From Corynespora cassiicola (Eukaryota > Ascomycota > Dothideomycetes > Pleosporales > Corynesporascaceae), in assembly GCA_022059125.1 (NCBI GenBank), contig JAEUWY010000012.1, forward strand, positions 1,302,001 through 1,366,000: a DNA stretch of 64,000 nucleotides, given 5' to 3'. Under the pieces are notes generated by a model. That model saw only the letters and a program-made list of their open reading frames with translations, ran no database searches and was not told where the DNA came from. The position numbers were made by a program, and so were the translations under genes. This document shows positions 45,136 to 56,029 of this stretch, piece after piece; position 1 is the first letter of the stretch, and each line of letters opens with the position of its first letter.

Positions 45136-46574
45136 TTACATGACGGGAACCGAGACATTCTCGGATTCAACAGGAAGACTTACAGGTAGCACCTTCGCTC
45201 TTTGACGTTTTCTCGGCTCCTCGTGAGCATTATCCTCCGCTTTGTGTTCTTCCATGTAACGCTCCATTACGTATCTTGGGTTCCTGCAATTATGACGGCA
45301 ATAAAGATGCTGGAAGAACCCTTTCTTCGTGCCAAAATGCCTCATGCAAACTACACATGGGGAAGGATCAGGATTCTCAGCGACTTGGCAGATGGTAATC
45401 ACAGATGAAGCTCGTTCGACTTTGAACTCGTGGTCAATTGTTTGTTTGTTGAATTCTCCTTCCTAGTATTCAACGTCAAAGCGCTGTTCAGCAGGAGGGC
45501 CTGATGGGTTCACCTGTCGGTAGTGCCCAGTCTGCTTCAAATGCTTTCGAAGCTGATTTGCGGATACGAACAGGAAACCGCACGTACGGCACGATCGGGC
45601 ATTTGGCAGATATCTGGGCATAAGCGACAAGAGGTGAGCTTTGACTTGAGCCGCTGTTGGCCTGTGATCCCGATCGGAACTGAGCATGCAGCTTATGAGA
45701 CCAAGCAAGTCGATGGAGTAGTTGTCGGATATCTCTTCGGGCTTCAGATCGTCGACATCATCAGGGTCTTCAAGAGTACAGAGCCGATACAGAACGCATC
45801 CAAATGCATATATGTCAGACTTTTGGGAGAAGGCGGCGTGGTATCCTTGCTCGCGTATTTCGGGCGCTTCATAGCCTGGCGTGCCGCGCTGTCCCGTGAA
45901 CCTGGTCCCGATGGTTCCCACTCGACTTGCTAGGCCAAAATCTGCTACAAAGAGGTCGGGTACTTCCTAACGGATTACAAAGTCAGTAATGCTCTCTATT
46001 TCCTAGCATAACCCTAATCCTTGCCTAGAGACAATCTGTCGGGTGTATCGAAAATGCCATCTTACGAGATCAGTGAGCGGGTTCCATTTATCTTTCAAAA
46101 GCACGTTCATGGGTTTTATGTCTTGATGCAAGATGTTCCTGCTGTGGCAGAACTCAAGGGCTTCTGCAATCTGATGACCAATATCGATGACCTGGGGCTC
46201 CAGGAAGCTCTCGCCGGCACCTTTGAGTAACCGAACATGCCTGTCCAAGTCCTTCCCTTTGTAATAGTCCATGAAGAAAGACAGGGTTTCGGTCGCATGG
46301 CTAAACTCAAGTCCATAGTGGATTGCAGCGATGTGGGGGCCATCTCTCAAAAGCTTCATGTGATCATACTCACTCAAGGCCGCCTTTACGTCGCTGAATT
46401 GGATTTGCTTGCAGGCAAGTATCTGCTGGTTTAGCTTCGTCTTTTGAGCAGAGGGGACGCGCGAACATGTCCACCTCGTTCAACCTTGAACACCTGACCA
46501 AAACCTCCTCCGCCGATGTACTTGAGGACCTGATACGTTGGCTTGTCACTCTCCACCAGCTCCGAGTCCGACAT
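45136..46574 (-). CDS. Protein kinase with two C-terminal C2H2 zinc fingers
   Basis: Four proposed exons (46467-46574, 46066-46422, 45514-45966, 45136-45462) give 414 residues. The kinase has a Gly loop (IGGGGFGQVFKV, about 20-31), catalytic Lys in ACKQI (41), catalytic loop ILHQDIKPMNVLL (135-147, Gln in place of the usual Arg after His), DFG (164) and GTPGYEAPE (183-191). It ends soon after subdomain XI. A canonical finger follows, C281-x2-C284-x12-H297-x5-H303. The third intron (45463-45513, 51 bases, GTGAAC to TACTAG) keeps the frame and carries the only stop before a second canonical finger, C342-x2-C345-x12-H358-x4-H363. The tail is Arg/Lys-rich, possibly nuclear. If that intron is retained, the product stops after 322 residues with one finger. 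The first intron (44 bases, donor GTTCGC) is the weakest call. Substrate and pathway unknown. Confidence 0.78.
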
Positions 46575-48343
46575 GATGGTAACACTGGCTATGCGTATCG
46601 TTGCTGCGCGGAATGGGTGGCGGAATGTAGATCGGAAGTGTGTGGGGGCAGCGGTCGGAAGTGCAGCACAACACGGCTAGTACGCGACGAGTTTAGCGCA
46701 AACTTTCCCAACGCGACATGGATCTGGGCAACCATGGAGTCTTGCGGTAACGATCAGGCACCCAAGATTGAAGATTATTCTCCAGCAAGGCACAGCCCCT
46801 TTGCAGTTGAATTTATTTGGCGGATGTCTTCGAGAACAGCGATTCCTCACTGAAATTCCCAAGTGCGTGTAGGCACATCCCGAGGAGGTCAGTGAAACAG
46901 TGGAAGTTATTCATCACTACTTTTAGCAAGAAGGACACATACAACTAGCACAAGTTGTCAGTTTGTTTCTATACTCAATTGAAGAAACAGGGTTTTCATC
47001 ATGTAATCCGGTTTTTTTTCTCTGTTTATACGAGCATGTCAGCATCACCAGCTACGCGAGAACTAGGAGATGTTCGAAGATAGTAAATCCGGATTTGAAA
47101 GTAGCTCAAGGCGCATTCTGACACGCTCTTCAAAACGAATCTTTGGGCACCAGTCTTTTAAATGAATAGCCGGTGAATTCTGAAACTTTATTGTTAGACT
47201 TAACGCACAAAGCAAAACACACAGTCGGGCGGTCCCCATTTTCGCTGTGGAACGCGTTCAGCAAGATACTGATGGACTGATTTGGATAGAATACATGTAA
47301 ATGTAGCTATGAGACCTTAACAGGACCAAGCGGGATTCAAAATTATCTTAGAGTTTATAGAATAGTGTGATTGCACCCATGGCATGGCAGAAGGAAGCAT
47401 GTTGAGGGAAGGGACTATCTTCTAGGCTGGATCTGTTCACAGATGACAGGAGAGAAAGTAAATGAATAGGTATTGTAGGGCGTATAAGAAAATTGCTTTG
47501 TTTGTCTATGTCGAGATGGTTTGTTGCAAAAGATCTCTTGCTGACGAACCGCCTTACCTAGTGCGCCGCTCATCTCTCGCTTCCTTCCCCGAAGAGAAAC
47601 CTTATTCCGCCATCACCATTCTTGACAAATGAGATAGTCTATTATTCTCAGACCATCTACTACACTATCTTTATCAAAACATTCATACCACACCATCCTC
47701 AGCTTAAAGCTAACATACCCAAGAAACGCCACAACAGCAGATCCTTGTTTACCGAAGATGCCTCGGCTCATCAATTCACCCAACCCCAGACCCCGCACCT
47801 CCCCAGGTCAGCCACTCGCCTACGACCCCTAATCAGACTTCTCCGGGATAATTAGTCCATTGGATCCTGAGGATGCAAAGGAACTAGTCGCAAACCGATA
47901 ATGCCTAGGTTAATGGGGACAGGCCGGGTATTTGTATCTCGCCATCCATGGAACCCGGCCCATGCCACCCAACTCCAGCATCATCGCAGTTGTGAGAAAT
48001 TGAGCCGGGCAGCACCTACACTGAGGCAAGAGACGGATAATTTCGTCGTGGACAAACACCCTTCAAGCCAGAACTCACCAGCACCATCTTGCGAGCGGGT
48101 CAACCTTACTCGACAAACTCGGTCAAATAAGCCCAAGCCAGTTCTAGCAGGCCCGGTGCACAGCGGCTCGTACGAGGCTCATAGCATTATACTCTAGCTA
48201 GGCGTCATCCACCTATACAAACTGCACCGATACAACTGGAGTTCAATTACTGCCGAGCATAAATAGTCCGCAAGGCTCCCGCCACGACCAATTGAGTCTC
48301 CACGTCCGTCACTCAGAATTCAACCCACTACACGACAATCACG
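46575..48343. other. Intergenic, no supported gene
   Basis: Upstream of the minus-strand kinase and the plus-strand CoA ligase-like gene. 46860-47560 is AT-rich with stops in all frames. Around 47620-48200 the plus strand is C-rich with frames of up to about 98 codons, interrupted by stops. A TATA-like sequence lies at 48258-48265, close to the ligase start. Confidence 0.5.
48258..48265 (+). promoter_or_regulatory. TATA-like box of the CoA ligase-like gene
   Basis: CATAAATA about 85 bases before the ATG at 48344, suitable for a core promoter element. No other element is claimed. Confidence 0.35.
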
Positions 48344-50190
48344 ATGGTTTACAAATCGAAACATGCCTTCGACATACCCCAAGTCTCTCTCCCAACCTAC
48401 ATCTTTGACTCACCAACGGCGCCCCTCCCAACAACGCCAGCCTTCCTCTCCGCCCGGGAGCCTGAGAAGCACTTTCTGTCCACCACCGACTTCCGCTTCT
48501 ACTCCCAGAGACTGGCCTCTGGACTGAAGCGCTCGGGCCTCCAGCCCGGAGACCGCGTACTCCTGTTCTCGGGCAACACGCTCTTCTTCCCGACAGTCGT
48601 GCTAGGCGTCATAATGGCCGGCGGCGTATTTACCGGCGCGAACCCCACCTACGTTGCGCGAGAGCTAGCATACCAGCTCAAAGACTCGGAGGCCAAGTTC
48701 CTGATCTGCGCCGAGGGGAGTCTAGAAACGGGTCTCGCGGCTGCAAAAGAGGTCGGCCTGCCCGCGTCCCAGATGTTCATCTTCGACGATGGAACTGCCA
48801 CGTTTGAGGGGCGGCAGGTCGAAAAGGATACGCCGGGAGGCAAGATTAGGCATTGGACTTCGCTGTGGGATACGCCCGAGGCGGCGCGAGCATTCGAGTG
48901 GGAGGACCTGCGTAGCGCGGAGGAGCTCTCGCGCGTCATTTGCCTTAATTATAGCTCTGGCACGACGGGGGTGGCCAAGGGCGTTATGATCACGCACGCA
49001 AACTACGTGGCCAACTGCTGCCAGCAAATCCACCTATCGTCGCTGCAGCGGGGCTATGCCGAGAAGCTGAAGCGCATGAAGCACCTCTGCTTCCTGCCCA
49101 TGTACCATGCCATGGCACAGGCCACCTTCTGCGTCAACGCCATCAAGCAGCGCGTGCCTGTGTACCTGATGCCCAAGTTCGACTTCCTCGAGATGCTGCA
49201 GAATGTGCAAAAGTATCGTATCACAGACCTTGTGCTGGTGCCGCCTGTCGTCGTGGCCATGGCGAAGCACCCCGCGGTCAAACAGTTTGATCTTAGCTCC
49301 GTGGAAGCGGTGTCTTCGGGTGCGGCACCCCTGGGTAAAGAGGTGTGCGACGAATTCCAGAAGCTGTGGCCCCCAGGCCAGGTTAGAGTCAAGCAGGGCT
49401 GGGGAATGACGGAGTTGACCTGCATGGCTACGAACCACAACATGTCCAAGGAGACGCCTTCGTCTTCTGTTGGGGAGCTGGCGCCGAACTGTGAGGCCAA
49501 GGTCGTGCTGGATGATGAGGGCACGTTCGAGGCAAAGCAGGGAGAGAGGGGTGAGATCTGGATCAGGGGTCCAAATGTCATGAAGGGTTACTGGAAGAAG
49601 CCAGATGCTACTAAAGAGACACTTACCCCAGATGGGTGGCTCAAGACGGGGGATATCTGCTATATCGATGAGGATGGCAATTTCTTCATTGTAGACCGAA
49701 AGAAGGTGAGTCAAAGACTGGTCTCAACACGGACGAGACAGACGCTAATGTGTTGTAGGAATTGATCAAGGTCAAAGGACTGCAGGTTGCACCAGCCGAG
49801 CTCGAGGCGCTGTTGTTGGAGCACCCGGATATCCAGGATGCCGCCGTGATTGGAGTTACCATGTGAGTGATGTCGTCTACGTACGATGGCCAAGGCTGAC
49901 TTTTGGAAGTGATGGTGAGGAGCTACCACGGGCATATGTCGTGCCTCAGGTTCCGGAAAAGGGTACGCCAGAGTTGGCGGAGAATATCAAGAAGTGGCTC
50001 GCCAAACGTGTGTCGAAAGCAAAACGACTGGAAGGTGGCGTGCACTTTATCGATGCAATTCCAAAGAACCCAGTAAGTATTGTGCCTGGCCTGTATACTT
50101 ATGCCAGCTGACAGGAATTAGTCTGGTAAAATCATGAGGAGACAGCTGCGGGACCAGGCTGCATTGGAGAGCACAAAGGCCAAGATATAG
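48344..50190 (+). CDS. 4-coumarate-CoA-ligase-like acyl-CoA synthetase (ANL superfamily)
   Basis: Four exons (48344-49705, 49759-49862, 49910-50072, 50122-50190) with introns of 53, 47 and 49 bases give 565 residues. The enzyme activates a carboxylic acid with ATP to an acyl-adenylate, then transfers it to CoA. Visible motifs: AMP-binding loop [11 protein letters not shown] (about 204-213), GWGMTELTC (A5-like), [15 protein letters not shown] and the hinge segment [18 protein letters not shown], where exons 1 and 2 join in the middle, and the C-terminal lysine motif PKNPSGKIMRR joining exons 3 and 4. The chain ends in Ala-Lys-Ile, a near-consensus peroxisomal PTS1, so import into peroxisomes is possible. 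Fungal members mostly act on fatty, aromatic or jasmonate-like acids; the substrate cannot be read from sequence. No polyketide or peptide synthetase is nearby, so a catabolic role is as likely as a biosynthetic one. Confidence 0.93.
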
Positions 50191-50490
50191 CGTCATGGGT
50201 CACCAGAATTAGAAGTTGTAGACTGTGTTTTGATACATGGGCTGTGGGACGTTCTCGCGGCCCACAGACTAGAGATTTTTGGCATGTAGATATCCATAGA
50301 CCAAACCAGATCTCTTTTACAACACGTTCCCAGGCAAAGTGACTGTGCGATGCTCGTCCGTGTGCGAAATGTTGATGGTATTGATGCCGTTTCTGACCCA
50401 GAGAGAAAAGGGAAGGCCTTGCCGCGGTTATATACATGCAGCGTCGGTGTCGGTCCTCTATCGTCAGCCCGTGACATTTGATTTTGGTCC

Positions 50491-50931
50491 TCAATTGCTC
50501 CTCTCGCCGTTCTTGGCGGCCCTCAACTCCTCCATCTTGGCCACGCGCAGCTTGAATTCCTCGTACTGGCACTTCTCGTACGAGTGGCGCTCGTTCTGCA
50601 GCCAGGCGTCAGCTCTCCCGTGGTGCACAGCGGGCTCGAAGGGGCTCTCGTCGTGGGCATACCTCGCACTTCCAGGGCAGGTAGTACTCCTCCTGCCGAC
50701 ACCGGTTGAGGGGAATCAGCAGATGTGCGCAGGAGTCGCGGTAGGGCAGCGGCAGGCGGGCGGCGCTCATCTCAGCGCGCGTAGCCTCTGTTTGGCGGCG
50801 TCAGTGACCTGTCTGGGGGGACTGGGGGAGCCCGGGAGAGGGCCAATTGGGCGGTGCAGCGTGGCGGACTGACTCTGGGGCTCGCTGCTGGCGACGCCAA
50901 CGGCCTCCTTTATCTTCTCGGTGACGGTCAT
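50491..50931 (-). CDS. NADH:ubiquinone oxidoreductase subunit B18 (NDUFB7)
   Basis: Three exons (50874-50931, 50663-50787, 50491-50595) with introns of 86 bases (donor GTCAGT) and 67 bases give 95 residues. This is the accessory complex I subunit on the intermembrane-space side. It carries the twin CX9C motif, visible as DSCAHLLIPLNRCRQEEY and WKCENERHSYEKCQYEEF, which is oxidised by the Mia40 pathway. The second intron falls immediately after the CE of the second motif, so the motif is complete only after splicing. The first exon (MTVTEKIKEAVGVASSEPQ) is poorly conserved, and ATRAEMSAARLPL after the first splice matches the family. The gene is head to head with the Mbp1-like gene, with 314 bases between the ATGs. 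Confidence 0.92.
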
Positions 50932-51245
50932 GGTGGAGCTGGTGGTTCAATTGCGCGGTGATGCAGCGGGCAGGCGGGCGGGTGTCGTGGGCGGGCAGCC
51001 GTGAAGTCTGCGGCCGGCGGAAGCTCAGAGCTGCCGCCGACGGGGCGCGTGGCTTGGCACATGAGCAGCTGGCCCAGGCCTGTGCAGGCACGCCAGGCGG
51101 CCGGCCACCAAGTCGCCAGCCCCGGCTGAGGGCAACGCGAACGAGCGCGTCGACTCCATCGCGAAATCACACCCGCCTCCGTCCCCACCGCCATCGCCCC
51201 CCCTCGCTCCCCTCGCTGCCCTTTGCGCATCCCCGACCGGTCACG
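50932..51245. promoter_or_regulatory. Shared promoter of NDUFB7 and the Mbp1-like gene
   Basis: 314 bases between divergent start codons, GC-rich with no TATA. Near the Mbp1-like side lie ACGCGA (51135-51140), GCGCGT (51145-51150) and CGCGAAA (51160-51166). The first two are one base off the MluI cell-cycle box ACGCGT, and the third matches the Swi4 box form CNCGAAA. APSES/ankyrin factors bind such sites, so feedback by the adjacent product is conceivable. CG-rich DNA makes chance matches likely. Confidence 0.45.
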
Positions 51246-53487
51246 ATGCCGCCGGCGCCAGATGGCAAGATCTACTCGGCCACCTACAGCAATGTGAGTC
51301 CTGCCCTGCTGGCGCCGCCCGCGCTGCTCCCGCACCTCACCGCCGACTGCCTCGGCGCATCCTCGACCACTCCCCCTCCCAGCCCGCGCCCATTGCCCGC
51401 CGCATTGCCATCGCCCTGCTGACCGCCCGCCAGGTCCCTGTCTACGAGTTCAATGTCAACGGCCACCATGTCATGCGCCGGCGCGCCGACGACTGGATTA
51501 ACGCAACCCACATCCTCAAGGTAGCCGACTTCGACAAGCCCGCGCGCACCCGCATCCTCGAGCGCGATGTGCAAAAGGGCGTGCACGAGAAGGTGCAGGG
51601 TGGCTATGGCAAGTACCAGGGCACCTGGATCCCTCTGCCCGACGGCCGCATGCTCGCAGAGCGCAACGGCGTGCTCGAGAAGATGCTGCCCATATTCGAC
51701 TTCGTCCCCGGCGACAGGAGCCCGCCGCCTGCGCCCAAGCATGCCACTGCCGCCTCGAACCGACCCAAGCCCCAGCGCCAGGCGGCAGCTGCTCCCAGGA
51801 GGGCTGGTAAGTGCTTGCTTGTACCACTGCCCTTCCACTCATAAGGCTGACCTTTGCGCCAGCGGCCTACGTAGCCAACACTCAGTCGCAAGTCAGCGAG
51901 GAGCAATTTGAAGAGCCCCAGGTGCCCCACTCGCAAATCTACGACGACACGCCAGACAACGAAACCATTGTGTCCGAGTCCATGCTCGGCGACCAGGACA
52001 TGTTGAACGCATCCCAGTACTCGGCCGGCAGTCGCAAGCGCAAGCGAGGCCAGGACCAGATGTCCATCCAGGACCAGCAGCACCAGATCTGGGCCGACGC
52101 CCTCTTAGACTACTTCATGCTCCTGGACTCCGAGGAGGGCTTCATTGCACCTCCAGAGCCCCCGCCCAACGTCAATCTGGATAGGCCAATCGACGAGAAG
52201 GGCCACTCTGCCATGCACTGGGCAGCCGCCATGGGTGATGTCGAAGTGGTCAAGGAGTTACTACGGCGAGGCGCGCGCACCGACTGCCTGTCCAACAATC
52301 TGGAGACGCCCTTGATGCGCGCCGTCATGTTCACTAACAACTACGACAAGAACACGATGCCCAGCATGGTCAAGATACTGCAGCCTACCGTCCCTAGGAC
52401 GGACTGGTTCGGTAGCACCGTGTTCCACCACATTGCAGCTACGACCAGCAGTACGAATAAGTTTGTCTGCGCGCGCTACTACTTCGACTGTATCATCAAC
52501 AAGCTTTCGGAGACGTGGATCCCCGACGAGGTCACTAGAATCTTGAATGCCCAGGATAAAAATGGCGACACGGCCATCATGATTGCTGCGCGCAACGGAG
52601 CGAGAAAGTGCGTACGCAGCTTGCTAGGCCGCAACGTAGCAGTCGACATTCCTAATCGCAAGGGCGAGACGGCCGACGATTTGATCCGTGAGCTAAATCG
52701 CCGGCGCAGAGTGAATCCCCGGCCGCGACAGGCTTCGTCATCCCCATTTGCGCCACCACCGGAGCAGAGACTAAATGGACATATGCCTCAGCTGGACGGT
52801 ATTGGGCCAGCCCCCTTGATGCCGCCCTTGTTCTCCAGCCATGCTGTTCGCGACCCACACCAGTATCGTTCACAGACGGCGTCCCATCTGATGAACAAGG
52901 TTGCGCCCACGTTGTTAGAAAAGTGCGAAGAATTGGCCGCCGCATACGAGTCGGAGCTTCAGGAGAAGGAAGCAGAGTCTCTTGATGCGGAGCGTGTTGT
53001 GAAGAAACGTCAGGCCGAATTAGAGGCCATACGCAAGCAAGTGTCGGAGCTAACGAGTATGCACAACGGCCTGCATATTGATCTAGGAGAGGATGAGATT
53101 GACCGCCAGCAAGAAGAAGAGCTGCGCATGTTGGTCGAAGAGGCGGAGAGTTTACTAGAAATAGAGCAGAAGTCGGAGCTGCGGCGGATATGCACGTCGA
53201 CGTCCCAGCCGCCGTCTAATTCGCCGATCGACCTCAACGAAAAGATACGACTGGCACTATTGCTCCACTGTGCGCAACAGGAGCGGCGCGAGCTCGTCAG
53301 GGAAGTGGTGGGCAACCTGTCGGTTGCCGGCATGAGCGAAAAGCAGGGCATGTACAAGACGCTCATTGCGAAGGCGCTCGGCGAGAGGGAAGAGGATGTG
53401 GAGTCGATGTTGCCAGAGATACTCCGGGAACTCGAAGAGGCGGAGACGCAAGAGCGCGCCGAGGGGCTCGAAGGCAGCCCTCTTTGA
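51246..53487 (+). CDS. APSES-domain ankyrin transcription factor, Mbp1/Res type
   Basis: Three exons (51246-51293, 51434-51806, 51863-53487) with introns of 140 and 56 bases give 681 residues. The protein is the DNA-binding subunit of an MBF-like complex driving G1/S genes. The KilA-N/APSES domain spans about 17-107, with VYEFNVNGHHVMRRRADDW, INATHILKVADFDKPARTR and the EKVQGGYGKYQGTWIPL segment. A Lys/Arg stretch (GSRKRKRG) follows, probably nuclear targeting. Ankyrin repeats occur at about 250-290 (GHSAMHWAAAMGDVEVVKEL) and 374-412 (NGDTAIMIAARNG, KGETADDLI). A coiled coil fills about 490-585, and a helical C-terminus, which in this family binds the Swi6-like partner, ends the chain. The tiny first exon (16 codons) is chosen because its ATG is in a good context and splices in phase onto VPVYEF. 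The type is secure; Mbp1 versus Swi4-like is less so. Confidence 0.94.
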
Positions 53488-54268
53488 AAAAGGCGTCGGG
53501 TAGGAGGCGTTCGCTTCGGTACATTCTTATGAGCATAGTTATCTGCGTTACCTAACCTTCGAGGCTTGGCTGGATTTCACGTACGATGTACGATTCATTT
53601 TCATTTGCTTGATTCCCCCAAAAGGAACGTATTACGAGATGGGATTGCCGCGGTACAGGCTGCGCATTACGATTAGGTCGTGGCTTAGTGTACCAGTATG
53701 CAGAAGATTTAACAAAGAGTGTGTGCGGTGCTGCGCAGGCATCGAATGAATTTAAGCACCATCTCGCATGACATCCACTACAAGAACCCACGACCCTGGT
53801 CACTGGTCCGGTGAGATGAAGTCATCTGTACATGGCGGCGCGGGCGACTTGGGCTCGTGGAGCCGCGGGCGGGCCTCCCCCCACGGTCATGAGTGAAACA
53901 ACGTCAGGCTGCGAGGGAGGTGGAGGAGGTAGAAGAGCCGCCGTCTTTACGTGATTCCGGCTGGCAGTTACGAGAGAAAAGACGTAAAAGAAAAATTGAA
54001 ACGTCGCAGCGTAGAATTAATCGCGAGTAGCCCGGCAGCCACGGCAGTGCGTACGTATGTATCAGGAATGCCGGGGCTGCGATTCGCCGGGCGTGGACCC
54101 TGTCACTCCCGACGCCATGCAGCGCGCGGCCTTGGCCTCCTGTACGTGCTGAGCATCCTACTCCCGCGAGGCCACTTGGGCACATTTCAGGATATCAGCA
54201 GCCACACTAGTCCACCATAGCCCCGAAGCCCACAGCAGTCTGCATCCCACAGCCCGCAATCCGCTTAT
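53488..54268. other. Intergenic, no supported gene
   Basis: 3' flank of the Mbp1-like gene and promoter of the transporter. Only short frames. The 200 bases before 54269 are C/T-rich, in keeping with a leader. Confidence 0.55.
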
Positions 54269-56029
54269 ATGCCTAAAGAATCCATCCCGCTTCGCCAGTC
54301 GTCGCGCCCCGATTCCCGCACTCGAAACGTCCCCGACGACAACGGCGACTCGACATATAGCAGTTCCCCTGTTCACGTATCCGCCCTCTCCTCGCGCCAG
54401 CTATCCAGAGACTCGTCGCCCTTCGCCGAAGTCCCCCATCCTCGCCACACTTCCACCACTCGCAAAGGAGGCACGTCTGCCCTGAAGGAGCCAGAGTCCC
54501 CCTCGAGCAACAACTCCCTCGACTTTGACGATTGGGATGCCCACGACCACGCCATGCCCTCGGACCTCAGACCTGACCTGGACCGCGAGCGGGATGGCCG
54601 CGCCTTGAGTCCGCTGCTAGGCCACAAGGCCTCGGACGAAGGCCACGAGCAGCGCCCCGGGCTCAGCAGGAGGAGCACACATACCTTCCACGAGCGCGAT
54701 CCGGAGACGCAGGCCAAATTCGAGACGAGACGGCGGTACACGTATGCTGCCATCTTTTTGGCCCTGAGTCTGGTCAGCTTTACCGTCCAGACCGAGACGG
54801 CCGTCTACATTCAGCACGAGCTGAAGTGGGAGAAGCCGTACTGCATGTTGTACGTGGCCCCTCCACAGCCCCCCCCTTTGAATGCGCCGCCGAGCAGGCA
54901 CATTGGTTGCGACTTGCTAATCGACTACAAACAGGTACATGACGCACGGCTCCTGGGTGCTTCTCTGGCCCGCACAGCTGCTCCTCCTCCGCCTCCAGAA
55001 ATGGGACACCCCCTGGCAGACTTTCTGGCGCCGCCATGTCCAGCTGCTCCGCCAGACCGCTCTCATGGTCCAGCACCAGACTCTGCACCCCTCGATTCGC
55101 CAGTCGCAGGTTTCGCCTGTAAACTACATAATCAAGATGACGGCCTTTGTGACGTGCGCGCTCACCGTCGCGGGCGGGAGTTGGTACGTCGCCGTGAACC
55201 TCACGACCGCAAGCGACTTGACGGCCATCTACAACTGCTCCGCGTTCTTCGCGTACGCATTCAGTATCCCACTGTTGGGAGAGAAGGTTCGCGCCAGCAA
55301 GGTTGTGGCTGTGGCCATTGCGATTGTGGGTGTCTTTGTTGTTGCTTACGGCGATAAGACACCCGCGAAGCATGGCTCTAAGTCCGGAGGCGGGGCAGGC
55401 GGCGAGAAGGATCCGCACAACGACACCGACGAGGCCGCGAACCGCGCACTGGGCAACCTGGTCATTGGCATTGGCAGTGTACTTTATGGATTCTATGAAG
55501 TCTTGTACAAGCGCCTGGCGTGTCCTCCAGACGGCTGCTCGCCGGACAAGGGCATGATTTTCGCAAACACCTTTGGAAGCTTGATCGGTGGTTTCACTCT
55601 TTTGGTGCTCTGGATTCCGCTTCCCTTCCTGCACTATACGGGATGGGAGACATTCCAGCTACCGCAGGGCCAGCAGGCGTGGATGATGGCTATCTCTGTC
55701 CTCGCTAATGCCAGTACGTTGTCTCCCATGTATCTTTGTGTTCAACCCGCTAATTCATACCTCTAGCATTCTCCGGTTCCTTCCTCGTCCTCATCTCGTT
55801 GACCTCCCCCGTCCTCTCCTCGGTCGCCGCCCTCCTCACAATCTTCATCGTCGCAATCGTCGACCAGCTGCTCCCCCCTCCGCTAAACTCGCCCCTCACA
55901 CCTGCCGCTATTGTGGGCGGTCTCCTCATCATCGGCGCTTTCTTGCTCCTCTCCTACGCCACATACAAGGAGATGGACGAGGAGCGCCGCAAGAAGCTTG
56001 AGGAGAGCGGCAGCGACATTGACGACTAG
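54269..56029 (+). CDS. EamA/DMT-family membrane transporter (SLC35F-like)
   Basis: Three exons (54269-54849, 54935-55713, 55767-56029) with introns of 85 and 53 bases (branch points GCTAATC and GCTAATTC) give 540 residues. About 155 hydrophilic Ser/Asp/Arg-rich residues precede the first membrane helix (YAAIFLALSLVSFTVQTETA). Roughly ten hydrophobic segments follow in two halves. The first half holds the EamA-like hallmark with ASDLTAIYNCSAFFAYAFSI and LLGEKVRASKVVAV. Between the halves is a short hydrophilic loop (about 55380-55440). The second half begins GNLVIGIGSVLYGFYEVLYK. The C-terminus is acidic and cytosolic. Relatives include the yeast vacuolar-membrane proteins Thi74/YML018C and animal SLC35F members, mostly orphan transporters of small polar solutes. 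The substrate is unknown. The sequence does not show the membrane; vacuole or Golgi would be a guess by similarity. Confidence 0.88.

Noticed and set aside
47757..47910. Possible small gene starting MPRLINSPNPRPRTSP with a following SDFSGIISPLDPEDAKELV segment
   Set aside because: A stop separates the two halves, the only candidate intron is about 34 bases, and no family is recognised.
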